DNA of 64,000 nt from Dryococelus australis (Eukaryota; Arthropoda; Insecta; Phasmatodea; Phasmatidae), in NCBI GenBank assembly GCA_029891345.1, contig CM057009.1, positions 92,799,416 through 92,863,415 of the forward strand. The letters are read 5' to 3'. Below the pieces are notes generated by a model. The model was not told where the DNA came from. It saw nothing but the letters and a program-made list of their open reading frames with translations, and did no database searches. Every line of letters begins with the position of its first letter. Position 1 is the stretch's first letter. Shown piece after piece: positions 20,640 through 31,770 of the stretch. Made by a program: the position numbers and the translations under genes.

Positions 20640-22477
20640 GTATAGTGTAGTGGGGGAGGGGTTCGTAGCCTTTTTTTGGAGAACTCGCTTTTCACGCAAA
20701 GACAGCTTCATGTGTTAGGGGAAGGGGTGGCTGGCATTGTGGAGTCGGTGCAGCTTCTGAAGATCACGGGTGGAGGGAGGGGGTGCCTATGAGCGCCCTG
20801 CTGCCGATGTGCACACAATTAGGCATTTGTCGCCATATTGAATCGGTTGCGAAAAATGAGAATCTAGGACAGATGGGTGACGTAACCCAGGACCTCGCAC
20901 TCTGGCGAGGGGTAGTAGGAGGCATAGGGGTGGTTAGATCCGTGGAGTCGGGCTGGTTCTGAATGGTGCAGGGTAGGGTGAAAGGGGTAGGCAGGCAGGT
21001 TTCCTCAGATCGGAATGCAACTAATCAGTTGATGCCATATATAGAAATTGCCAAAATCATTTGATGATAGCAGGCAGCCCTGGGTCGCACTAGGGCAAAG
21101 GGGAGGGTGCAGGAAGCGAAGTGACCTCAGCAATCCCAGTCGGCGCCATATTCTGTTGTTCTTGAACGCTTATGGAAGACAGACGTACTCCTTGTCAGTT
21201 CCTTCATAAACACTGCACCTCTAGACACTTGGCGGCCGACGAGCTTATGAATGTAGGTAGCTCAACTATAGACCATCTCTAGTGATAGTCGCGATTTAAT
21301 ATGAAAGTATTTTATCTGGAAAATATATATTTTCGTGTGTTAACTAATTTTTTTCTTTTCGGATCGAAATACTGAGTTTGTTATAGTAATTGATTTCTGT
21401 GTTCGGCCTACGGAAATACCATTTGTGTTAACAACTGCAGTGAATTTCATAAACATTTACTGTAATTTAAACACAGTTACCTGTCGAATGTGCTACGTAT
21501 ATCAACTCACATTTCGACATAAGTGCTACTCAATCATACTTCGAGTGGACTTAATTTAATATTTCAGGTATGTGATTGTGTCTGGTTTATATTGTATTCA
21601 GTGTTTTTTTTTGCTGTAAGGTATCATTCTCCATTCTGAAAAGTGTTATTTATTCCTACTGACTAGCTGGATTTCGTTTAAATATAGTAGTTGTTTTTTA
21701 TACTTTTCACTCATGTTATTCGCGTAGTTAAAATACTAGCTCTCGTGTAATTTATATTTCTAAGCTCGAGACTCACATTATGTTTCAGACTCACGTAATT
21801 CCACTTATTATTCACATAGTTGTTTCAAATTTCCAATTCGATGTGTGTAATTTATTCATGTATAGAACACTCTGAAACTCTCTAATGTTTAATTGTATTC
21901 CGAAAACAGATCGTTTAACATGTAAATCGCATCTTTCAAGGTCGCCTATCTACCGCCTATGAGCAATATCCCCCCAAAAAACATACAATTTACACTTAGG
22001 CCACTCTTAGAAATCGTTTAACCACTCTGAATTTCTCTCGTGTGTTAAATATATTCGTAAAATTCGCCTATCTACTACCAACATCCCTCCATACACCTCA
22101 AAATTAGAAAAAAAATTGCATTAGCCCACTCTTACACTAAACTCTACTCCTATATAAGACATTGTAACCCACCACTCTGGTCATTGACTGCCAGAGCTCC
22201 AAGGCTTGGGACGTGCCAGAACTCCTGCCCCCCTCCCCCTCCAACCCAAAAAGAATGAAAGAAAATTATTAACCCTTTCAATAAATTTAACCCTTTCCAT
22301 TTTCGATCGGATTAATATCAGATTAAGACATTTTAATCGTATTAAGAATTTTTGATCGTATTAAGATCGGATTAAAATTGGATTAACCCTTTCAATCAAT
22401 TTAATTAACCCTTTGATATCAGATTGATAATCCGATAAATCAAAAGTGAAGTGAAAGCTCTCCCGGCTACTACTACT
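20640..22477 (-). repeat. Right terminal inverted repeat of the Maverick
   Basis: It is the reverse complement of 4,593-6,410. The outer 0.45 kb (about 21,790-22,270) matches the left arm with only a few differences. The inner kilobase is about 85% similar by eye, with indels. The outermost end reads, on the minus strand, AGTAGTAGTAGCCGGGAG. GCCAT-type motifs (the other strand of ATGGC) recur at about 20,830, 21,035 and 21,145. The following hexamer CGTGTA (22,478-22,483) resembles TGTATA before the left arm. Confidence 0.88.
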
Positions 22478-22624
22478 CGTGTAGTTCTCTTCAAGACGTT
22501 TAATGTCATTCTGAAGTGCAGTGATTCTCCAAATTACTAACATCTTTTACTCCCAACAAGTGATTTATTCTGGCCCATTTTACTACCTGAGAGAATCTGC
22601 TTATGAAAAGTAACCAAAAACTAA

Positions 22625-22705
22625 CAAGGAACTCTGGTCGTTTGGTGAAAGGCCTTGAGCTCACGACACAGATGGTGGGGGTTCGATTCTCGGAGCCGTC
22701 GCAGT
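22625..22705 (+). mobile_element. tRNA-like sequence, SINE head candidate
   Basis: A 75-80 bp stretch ends with a clear B-box (GGGGGTTCGATTCTC) followed by a T run, like a polymerase III terminator. The A-box is weak, and I could not fold a convincing cloverleaf by eye. It is more likely a degenerate SINE head than a working tRNA. Confidence 0.35.
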
Positions 22706-24159
22706 TTTTTTAATGAATATAATTTTAAAAGATTTGTTACTTCTCTCTTATATCATAACGACGGTTATTTTTCAAACAACAAATTGTATTTGCAATGTAT
22801 CTGATGTTATCACAAAAACGTCACATTAATTATTGTAACAACAATGCACAGATATCATAGTTAATAATTACTTTATAAATCACACAAAAATTATATTTCT
22901 GGCAATGCTAATTTGTAGTGGTTCCAAAAACATCATGTGTTAATGGAAAGAAAGTGTTTTTACAGGATATACACAATTAGAAATAAGTTTTTAAACCAAA
23001 TATTTATTTGGTGGTTCCAGCGCCATTTTCATGTATTCAACACACACACACAACCACTTTACGAGTAGTTTCAACGAAGAATTTGGTTTTCGTGAACCAG
23101 CTGACGTACATGTTATTACAGAATTTGTTGCTGCTAAAAATCTGCTTGATCTAACACCAGCATTCATTTAGTTGGCTGTATGGCAATCAGGTGATTTGAT
23201 TGCTTTTGTTCGAATTTACAGCTGGACAGTTAGTTTATAATTTTTGTTGCGAAAATGATAATAACAGTGTTCGTGCGTTTAATTATTGACGCTTAATGAA
23301 GGCACAAACAATCAGAATAAAAATGTTCAAAGCAAAACAAAAAAAAAAAAAAAACTAAAACTTGGAATTTTGATGTGAATGGTATGCTTTCGATAGTAGG
23401 TATATAAAAATAACATTCGCACACTGGGTCTGCAAGTGACGTGGGTGGTCGAGATCTCTGAGGCATATTGGTCGGTCGTAAGTTATCCATCCACCTTCGA
23501 ATCTCGGTATTGCTCATAGTTACATTCGTTACAACCGAAATTCAAATATACATTTAGATAAACAAAACTTAAGTTTTACCGGCGAAAATATTCAAGTTAA
23601 TCGCAAACAAATTTGAACAAAAAAAAAAAAAGAAGGAATTTGGTTTCAGAAACTAAACATTTCATTGCTTCTATAAAAACAATTAATTTTGTTTGCGGCA
23701 GATGAGTATAGTTTTCCTCAACAAGAACTTTTTCTTCGGTGTGTCATGAAGGCAGCAGCCAAAGAACAAATAGCAGTACTCAGTTTGTACTCAATGGTGT
23801 CGAATCTAGCCTAGCCGTCGAATGAACTCGAAAAATTTACAATTCTCTACTCATGGATTCGACCTGCGAAATTGGCGTCGGTATTTTGCATCGAGCCAGA
23901 ATTGGGCTTGCAGGGTTACCAACAGCATTTTGAATAAAACAAGGGCAAATTTCGAACATCGTGCGTAAATACAAATGCTTAAAGTAAAACGCCACCAATT
24001 AATAAATGCGAATTTTGCAGGTATCTAGACATTACCGTGTATTTGTGTAAGTTCAGTTTGTAAACAACCACCCGACTTCCACCCCAGGAAGTAGTCCATA
24101 ATTCGTGGATGTCTGAATAAGCAGGGCTTGTGACGAATCGTCACGAAAGAGACCCAGGT
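22706..24159. other. Intergenic, no gene seen
   Basis: Mixed AT-rich sequence with poly-A runs at 23,336-23,354 and near 23,620. A possible tRNA-like B-box (CTTCGAATCTCGG) lies near 23,493. Its neighbourhood explains a small minus-strand ORF at 23,293-23,517, which is probably not coding. Confidence 0.4.
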
Positions 24160-24880
24160 TGGGTCTGTGACGGTTTTGGTTTGGTTTCACTCCGGGCTTC
24201 GCATGGGAGGAGGGGTTTCACATCTTGGGCAATGGGCGAGCCCGCGTGGACAATGCCGACCACCTGACTCACGGAGCGGCAGCTGTTCCCGATTCCTGCT
24301 TCCGCCCCCCCCCCCCCCACCTTTTCCTTCCCAACAACACGAGTCACCGCCCCCGCCCCAGACTTTTTTTATACGTTTCTTGGGCTGCCAGTGACGCGGG
24401 AGGATGGCCAGCAGGCGAACTTTCTCCGCGGCGCCGGTGACCTACTGGCTGTGGCCCGGCCTGCCCTACCCCCGCGCGGACACAGCAAGTCTCCGCCTTC
24501 CTTCACTCCCCCAAGGTCACCGCAGCGCCCGACCTTGCCCACCGCCTGCCTCCGTCCCGCGCACAAGACACTTCGGCAGGGAGGAAACCGTTAGCATTGT
24601 TCTCCGCGAATTCCGGACGTGGATTCGTGTCCCGAAACGAGGTGCTTCGATAATCGTCCCTGTATACCCGTGGCTCCATCGTACGTCCAGGGGGCTTTAC
24701 GCTCGAGATGGTTCGGCTTCCGCAGACCATTCGAGCCGAGTAGAGTGGTAAACCCCTATGCGGCTTCATGTGTCCGAGATTTGCTATGCTGGAGCCAAAA
24801 CCTCTCGCATACGTGTTGACCATTCGGTTCGGGCCAGCGTTGTCGTATGGGAGTTCCAATATGGCAAGCGTTCGGGTAGT
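24160..24880. other. GC- and CpG-rich island, function unknown
   Basis: This is the longest GC-rich stretch of the window, dense in CG dinucleotides and with a poly-C run at 24,307-24,318. It has many short open frames on both strands (up to 118 codons), none with a recognised motif and all overlapping. Such composition could mark a promoter or first exon, or a GC-rich transposon fragment. It is flanked by AT-rich DNA on both sides. Confidence 0.5.
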
Positions 24881-25099
24881 AGATGCTCCCTCTTGCTGTT
24901 TTAATGTACGATTCTAACGATTATAAGGTGAGAAATGGAATGAAATGTACGTAGTACAACAGAACCTTCATATCGAATCATGTTTTGGTATTAAAACGTC
25001 TTAATATGCATTATAAGTACTTCAAAATGTTACTGGAAATAAACAGCACAAAAAAATGGTTGCAACTATACACAGTACGTATGTATATTCTTTGATAAT

Positions 25100-25175
25100 G
25101 TAGTGGTGGCTGAGTGGTTGGCGCTGCGGTATATACATACATGGTTCGATGGTTCGAATATGCAATAGGCAATTT
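25100..25175 (+). mobile_element. tRNA-like SINE head candidate
   Basis: The sequence has an A-box-like GTGGCTGAGTGGTTGGCGC at 25,105-25,125 and a B-box-like GGTTCGAATATG near 25,151, followed by a T-rich stretch. The A-box resembles that of a serine or leucine tRNA. The acceptor stem is not convincing, so it is called a tRNA-derived repeat. Confidence 0.4.
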
Positions 25176-25639
25176 TTTATTTATTTATACATCTTTATTA
25201 GTTCAGCTGTATTGTAAATATGATAACGAAAAACTTGTCTTGGTGATATTTACGCTCGATGTGTAATCATAATCGATAGATAAAATAGGAAACAAAACTC
25301 TCCTTATAGCGACTGCTGAAAGTTATTCTCTATAAGCGTCTTGTAATGTCTTTGAGCTTTGTCCTTACAGTTATTTATTACATTTAGAGCTCTTCTTAGC
25401 TTATTGTTATGTTAATTACAATGTTACGCTCGTGTACAGTCTTCTGAGGTGATGTTAACTTATATGTTTTAGGCATGTCAGACACTTATTTTCAAAATTG
25501 AGACTATAGTTATTTTAGTTTTGTATTTTATGTTGTCGAAAGCATGTAATTAAGTCCAATGACATTTTGTATGCTAGCTGTATATATTACAACCATAAAA
25601 TGTGTCCACGGAAAATATATTTTGTCCTCAGTTTTGTAG

Positions 25640-26930
25640 GATGACAAATTAAAACCACGCGATATCTTCGAAAAACAATCGACTTCTACCAATTTGGTGA
25701 ATAAGTAGCACTACGGTAGGCCATGTAAACTTATAAACTTTGAAATGGGTAGACACACATATTTTCAAAATGGCGGCAAGATAAACATTTTAGCTCATGA
25801 TTTTTTATCGACGAAAGTACAAAACAAATTTCAAATTAATTTTGTATACTGACATGATCAATTATATCAATCAAAATTGTTTATGCAAAGGCTCATTTCG
25901 TCGCCATTTTTTAAGATACTCCCACATGAAATAATACAATATTTATGTCATATCTCGGGACACAATCAACCGATTTCTTTGAGATCTGGCGATGGAGTTA
26001 CACTGTGGTATGCTCTAATAATTTATGTGTTTTAAGTGTGCAATTCTTTTATTTTCGTAATGACGCCTATTCAAACATTTTAGCTTAGTGTATTATATCT
26101 ACGAAGCCATGTAACGTATTTACTTTTCACTTTGTATATTGTATCTATTTCAATAATTGAACGTTATAATATATAAACATTTTGTCCTCTATTTATGAAG
26201 ATCGCCACATTAATAATGGAGTTATTATGCCATATCTCGAGGACCAATCAACCGATTCATACAAAAATTTCACGATGTATATTGCTACAGTAGGATATGG
26301 AAATTAACATGTGTGATGTGCGCATTCATGCTTAAATGTTGTTTATATAAACAATTTATGTTAATTTTATCTACGACACGTTTCAACAAACTTCAACCAA
26401 TTTTTGTATGCAAACAGTATTAACTAGAAGCATAATTTATACTTACAGAGATCCTTTCTTTTTTTTTTCAATGCACTTTTAAGTGAGTACGTGGGATAGT
26501 TTACCATATTTACGGGACAATTCAACAAATTTCCATCAAATGCTTAACAACTACAGAAGTCCATGTAAAGATATATTATTTAAACAGGGCCAGGCATTGA
26601 TTTTCGAAATAGCGGACATATAAATATTTAGAAATGTTTGGCATATCTATTTAACAATTTAACCAAATTCAATCAAACTTTTAATGCAAATAGTTTCTAC
26701 ATATTATAAACAGCCAATATAGAAACTGTTAGGTGGTTTTTATAAGATATCCCTGTTTATAAAAGTAATGATCTTATGCCATATCTCTAAAACCAACCAA
26801 CCGATTTCCACCAAATTTTTCACACACGTGGCATTGTGGTAGGTCATGTAAACTTATATTTTTTTAGTGGCTCAGATACTTATATTCCAAATGTTGGCCG
26901 TGAAAATATTTAAGGTTAATGAACCCTATC
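25640..26930 (+). repeat. Tandem array, about five diverged units of about 277 bp
   Basis: The phrase 'atatctc..ac(c)aatcaaccgattt' recurs at 25,676, 25,963, 26,245, 26,518 and 26,794, giving intervals of 287, 282, 273 and 276 bp. Within each unit follow a 'gtggtaggccatgtaaactta'-like phrase, a 'ttttcaaaatggcgg'-like phrase and a 'caatttaaccaaattcaatc'-like phrase in the same order. Units are diverged, and no ORF crosses them. Related inverted units occur at 53,930-54,490. Confidence 0.75.
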
Positions 26931-29219
26931 ATTCAAAACATTAAGACTAATTACATCCAAAGTTGACACTCCGAATCCTACATCCGTGATGTAGTTGAAT
27001 GCACACTATTTTAATTTTACGAGTTTTTCTGAACTCGAATTCTGGGTAAATCACTCGTGTATTTTTATTGCCTTGGTACTGTTTCACATGTTTCTGGTCT
27101 CATCTCTAATGGTATTGCAGTCAATGAGACGTCAACGACTACCTGCCATCTAAGCTTTTAAGAATTTCACTAAAATTTATTTGCACCCATGCAGAGGAAA
27201 GTAGGCTCATTAGTTATCAGACTTCTTGCTTTATTAAAAGCCAATTTGCCAATTGCTGCCCATGTAGCAAACCACACGTGGCCCATTAAAGGTTTAGAGT
27301 CGGATTCCAAGCCGGAAAAAAAGCTGGTCAACAGCTGGCATACACCCAACACCATCGCAGGTTCTCAAGTGGCACCAGTTAATTAGTCACACTCTGCTCA
27401 TAACTGGCCCAGTTGTATTGAACACAAATGGCTCAAGCATGGCCCATGTGCTTAAAACAGTAATGGTCCATCAACGTAGGCCTACCACTACACAGCCATC
27501 AAATGGCCTACTCTCTCTTTAAAATAATTATTTTTAGTGTCATTCTTAACTATTCTTTGTTTTTGACTTTCGTTTAATCCACTATTAAACACATTATATG
27601 AGAAAATCATATGCCCACCTTTGAAGGGGGGGGGGGGGGCACTTACTTACGCCCCTAGCAGTGACAACCCAGCATATTAGTCCAGCGCTCTCTGTGTACT
27701 TTTATGTTCAGTTGAAGTAATTTGTAATATATTCGGACTTGAATTATTAAACATTTATGTAATATAAATTACGTATATTATCCCATGGCCTTTAAAATTT
27801 ACCAAGCAAACAAACCAGTTTTTTAAAATTTGGAGATGCCGTAAACAAAAAAAAACAGTGTCGTTAAGAGAAAATTCCTACCGGAATCGCTATAATAACT
27901 CAAAAATATGACTTTGAAATACAGTCGGCATGTATTAATATTTTCGAGATGTGAAAAAACAAAACCCCTTCAAAGTTAGCTTGATTGTTGTAACTACTCA
28001 TTTTAATTATATGCAGTCGTACATGTAAAACATTATATATGTCAAGTTATTCGATACCAGTCACGAAGCCCCAGTTAATAGTGTATTTACAGTATTTTGC
28101 CACTGATATTTACATCACTAAATATTTACGAATTACGTACTCATTTTATAATGTGATCTATATTTATTATATTAGAAAAATACATATTGTATTGAAGTAG
28201 CAATCTGCGAAGAGCGAGAGCCATAAAACCCCCAAAATAAGCTATGGTTTCACCGGTAATGGTCCATCATTGATTTACTACTTCACAACCATCAAATGGC
28301 TTACTGATGGCTACCTATGCTTTCATCAGCAATATATATGGTTATGTGCGCCTGTGTAAGAATACAGTTCATTACAAAAATTATAATTACATGTCCCAAA
28401 ATTTTTTAAAACCTGTGTCTTTTCTGTAAATTGTAAAACACTCTCAGTGTATAGCGAGTTGTTTTTGACAACTTTGTTTACTTGAATTTCTTTTTTGACA
28501 TATCATCGCCAAGACAGCTCTAACCTAAACACATGACTTTGTTATTCATGTCCGCTAACCGCGAAGATGCAGCTGGTAGCTTATTTGTTATGTTTCTGAA
28601 AACATTATTTCGGTTCGTGTTTTGTGTTGTACACTTTCTAATGAAAAATATGCAATATTTTGTAGCGGTTATGTAAACTTAAGGAAATACTTTGCAACAA
28701 AATTTTATCTCAAATTCTCATTTTCTATTTACATTCCCCGTCGTGCTTTACATTTCATAAAACTATTAATGGCATATATTTGATATTTCTATAAAAATCG
28801 TTGTTTGTTGAAACCAGTATACTGACAGATATCGCTTCTATCTAATGATACCACTACTGAATTTAACGATGTCATTGAACATTTTACTAAGAAAGTCTCG
28901 TACACTCTAAATTCGAATCAGTAGGAAACCACTGATTCGCAATAAAATTCAACTACTCGAATCAGTTAAAATGGCTCCACCTAGAATCAGCGGAAAACCA
29001 CTAATTTTTTAAGTGAAAAAATTTTACGGATTGAATTAGTGATGTGAAACATGTTCACTGATTGAATAAGTGACGGCCGACTTCAGTTGCGAATTAAATA
29101 TTGCTGTTATTGAATTTAACCATATATTTACATGACAGAAACATATTTACGATAGGTTACTATTTATAATGCGCAATTTACCGTAACTTAAAAAAGTAAA
29201 AACAAAAAAAAGTTTCGGT
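26931..29219. other. Intergenic, minor repeats only
   Basis: No gene is recognised. A poly-G run lies at about 27,625-27,640. A phrase of about 50 bp starting 'gtaatggtccatca' and ending 'ccatcaaatggc.tact' occurs at 27,462-27,515 and again, diverged, at 28,256-28,305. At 28,915-29,070 the motif AATCAGT/ACTGATT occurs repeatedly. Short ORFs at 27,170-27,386 on both strands are shadows of each other. Confidence 0.4.
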
Positions 29220-29305
29220 AGTGGCCAGGTTTGAACATACACACTCTTTCCACTTCGCTTTTAATCCGTTACCTTCTGCGCCACCAAGTCCTGCGACCGG
29301 TTATA
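29220..29305 (-). mobile_element. Reversed tRNA-like sequence
   Basis: On the minus strand the segment has an A-box-like 'cttggtggcgcagaaggtaacg' and a B-box-like region (GTTCAAACCTGG), as in a tRNA head. It may be a degenerate tRNA pseudogene or SINE head. A full cloverleaf was not confirmed. Confidence 0.4.
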
Positions 29306-30435
29306 AACAAAACTCATTTATGTGAATTGAGGAAGTTGTTTTTCAGCGCAAATAACGACTTCTGCTGGTTGTAGCCTACTTACTAAAATTACCTCAAACA
29401 GACTATTCAAATCAGGAAAAAAGAGCCACACCATTTGTAAAAAAATTATAGATTCTTCTTCCAAATGTAGAACTGGAGCATAAATGCCTAATTTGTATTG
29501 CTGTGGCATGTGCATTAATTTGTATATTATTTATGATGCTTGAATGCCAATAGTATCAGAGTAGGTGTAACTTTTGCAGTTATAATAATACGGATCCAAT
29601 AAGACTAAACATATATCTGTTGAGGCACTGCCACTTTTAATAAAAAAGACAGTGGTTCGGGTATGAGCAAATACGAATATAAAGGAAGATACATGCAATT
29701 TGTACAAACTGCTGCATGAAATATGGACGTATTCGTGGGCATGTACGTTGTATATGAGTGAGTATATAAAATAGAAGTATATAGAATATCCACTTAAATA
29801 GGAGTGGGCTTTGTGCCCTAGAAGCAAGCATGGGAAACTAAAGTAATCAATGTCTCATTATATAGACAGGTTTCACACAACAGAGTGAACTTGTATAATA
29901 TTCTAAGTTTCCTGCTGTTTAGCGTACCCTAAGAGCCCAAAGTCGTCTATAATTCTAGTTCGTGTTTACAAAATTAATAGAGTATTTAATAACCCAACTT
30001 TTGAAATTATAATTGATAATTCGCGAATGGTCGATAATTTGAGAACGAAGACTATTCAGTTCATAACATCTGGCATTCTGCATTACTTAATGTTACAAAT
30101 ATTTCTTTTCACAGATTTTGTAGTAATTTGCATGAAGGCGGGAATTTCCGATGTTATACGTAGGCGGGTAGGAATACGCACTTAAATTTTCTGTGGATAT
30201 AAATATTAATCTACTACGATTTTAGATAATTAGCACATTGTCAAATAATCTCTATACATTCAAGAATATTGGAACACTAAGCAATAATCCTACGAGAATG
30301 TCCAAAATTTTAGATATCAGTTTAAATAAAACAATGTAAATGCGTACTCTTAGACACAACGTTGGGTAAGAGTACGCAGATCATTGGAAAAGAGTACGCA
30401 CTAAGAGTAATCACACACAAACATGTTTGTTCCTT
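29306..30435. other. Intergenic, no gene seen
   Basis: Three overlapping minus-strand ORFs at 29,531-29,831 have low-complexity Tyr/Ile-rich translations and no recognised domain. Near 30,355-30,410 the motif 'aagagtacgc' appears in two close copies; it recurs near 34,040-34,070. Confidence 0.4.
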
Positions 30436-30439
30436 CGTA

Positions 30440-30850
30440 ACTTGTGCAATATTCATGCCACTACTCCGAGTAGGCACTGAATCAACTCTTCTGAAATAGG
30501 TTTTTCATACACCTCATTGCAACCTGAACAATTGTCAGTCACTCGAGATAGGGCATTTCTTGAAGCAGGAAGAACTTGAGATGAAGGTTTTTTTCCCTTG
30601 AAACTGAACCAGAAGATGTTCATGGTGCTGAAATATCAATTTCTGTTATCATTTCCTCCTCTCCATTCTATCTCTTTTACTCTTTTCTTCGTCTCCTATT
30701 TTCACTAACTTTTCCATAAGTGCATTTTTATAAGGAGAAGCTGATAAGATTTCCGATTTCTCCGAAGTGGATTTTCGTGTTCTTGCAACTTTACTTCTAG
30801 GCAATGTATGAATATACTGAACCGTAATTTTTGTTGGAATCATATCGGTA
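30440..30850 (-). pseudogene. C-terminal remnant of a pogo/CENP-B-type (DDE_1) transposase
   Basis: The minus-strand open frame at 30,649-30,843 has basic residues, then EILSASPYKNALMEK. Further downstream, near 30,536-30,476 in another frame, is CSGCNEVYEKPISEELIQC. In insect pogo/Tigger-like transposases the DDE_1 domain is commonly followed by a TSSPYK-type segment and a short Cys-rich motif of this form. The catalytic domain itself is not seen here. The assignment is from remembered motifs. A host zinc-finger gene fragment is the alternative. Confidence 0.4.
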
Positions 30851-31037
30851 AGCCTTTTTGTTTCAGAATGGTGGCATTAATAAATAGTTGTTGATGAAGT
30901 AGGCCTAATTGGTAGGTTTGAAACTGGCTGTACCATGGAAACATAATTATAAATCACCTTTTAGTTAATATTTTCATCATCAGTAAAAGCTGTTGGAGTT
31001 GTCACTGTTACAGATTGTTTCTTATTGAATTCAATAA

Positions 31038-31574
31038 TCATATCTCTACTAATTTTCTCAGGAGCACGAAGAGATAGAATATGTCTTTTGCAAAATTCTG
31101 ATAGACAATCCTTACTTGCCATTTTTTTTTCGTTGTAGAATCTGTGCCCAACACCATTTTAATCGGCAAATCCCAAAGCCAACCTCGTGAGTTCTTTCTT
31201 TGTAAATCCAAAACGTCATTGGTCCAAATCTCTGCAATGAGCTGCAAGTTCTTTCTCCGTTTGATCAGTAAATATCCAATTGAATCTTCCGAGAGATTTG
31301 GAAACCGTGCCATGTAAAATAAATAATAAATAATTAACACGATACTAAAAACAACTACTTGAAAGATAATATCCAAATCGCAGTGCTTGAAGTTGAAAGG
31401 ATAGTTGCACTGTTGCCAAAATTTGATGATGAATAAAACGAAATTGTAACAATAATGAAACGAAAATAGTACGCGAGAGTGACCGAGAAAATCTTTTAAT
31501 GACCATAAGCCTAAGCGTCCTCTACTTTCCCTAAAATTGCAGTTTATTTGAGTGAGTTGGGCAGCTCTCAACAT
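31038..31574 (-). CDS. Hypothetical ORF, 178 codons, doubtful
   Basis: This is the longest uninterrupted frame of the window outside the Maverick. The first 50 residues are of ordinary composition, the middle is hydrophobic (QVVVFSIVLIIYYLFYMARF), and the rest includes KIGYLLI-like basic stretches with no recognised motif. There is no clear promoter or neighbour. It ends about 190 bp upstream of the pogo-like remnant on the same strand and could be part of that element's decayed 5' region. Chance is a realistic explanation in AT-rich DNA. Confidence 0.2.
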   Translation of the reverse strand: MLRAAQLTQINCNFRESRGRLGLWSLKDFLGHSRVLFSFHYCYNFVLFIIKFWQQCNYPFNFKHCDLDIIFQVVVFSIVLIIYYLFYMARFPNLSEDSIGYLLIKRRKNLQLIAEIWTNDVLDLQRKNSRGWLWDLPIKMVLGTDSTTKKKWQVRIVYQNFAKDIFYLFVLLRKLVEI

Positions 31575-31770
31575 CTATGGTCTTGAGAGGCGTTGAGGAG
31601 AATTGAGGCGAATATGGAGCAGCGCTGGAATGGAACGGCGGGAGAAACGGGAGACCCCGAGAAAACCTACTGATCAGTGGCATCGCTCGGCACGATTCCC
31701 GTATGCGAAAAACTGGCAGTGACCCCGAACGGGAATCGAAGCCTGATCGACTTGGTGGGAGGTGGCATCT
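31575..31770 (-). mobile_element. SINE family I, reversed copy
   Basis: On the minus strand it carries the family I body: 'gtcttgag' end, 'gagcagcgctgga' (complement of the 'cagcgctgctcc' block), 'cgcatacgggaatc'-like block and a degraded head near 31,745. The B-box is recognisable as the complement of 'gggaatcgaagcc'. The tRNA-like 5' end is damaged. Confidence 0.7.

Larger units (their letters stand above)
4593..22477 (+). mobile_element. Decayed Maverick/Polinton (adintovirus-like) element
   Basis: Two inverted arms of about 1.8 kb bracket a block of ten broken genes diagnostic of the Maverick/Polinton class: integrase, packaging ATPase, adenain-like protease, PLA2-like protein, major and minor capsid proteins. 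Total length of about 17.9 kb fits the usual 15-20 kb of the class. Both ends begin with an AGTAG-type sequence, agreeing with the AG termini known for the class. Flanking hexamers TGTATA and CGTGTA agree at four of six bases, as an old 6-bp target duplication might. Structural genes read leftward from 15.7 kb, and ATPase to integrase read rightward from 15.8 kb. DNA polymerase B was not recognised. Every gene has stops or frameshifts, so the copy is dead. Boundaries are inferred from where arm similarity ends. Confidence 0.85.

Noticed and set aside
22625-22705. True tRNA gene
   Set aside because: B-box and T-run are present but the A-box and acceptor stem are not convincing, so it is listed as SINE-like only.
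31038-31574. Membrane protein gene suggested by a hydrophobic stretch
   Set aside because: AT-rich DNA yields Ile/Leu/Phe-rich frames by chance; no family motif supports a gene, so it is kept only as a doubtful ORF.
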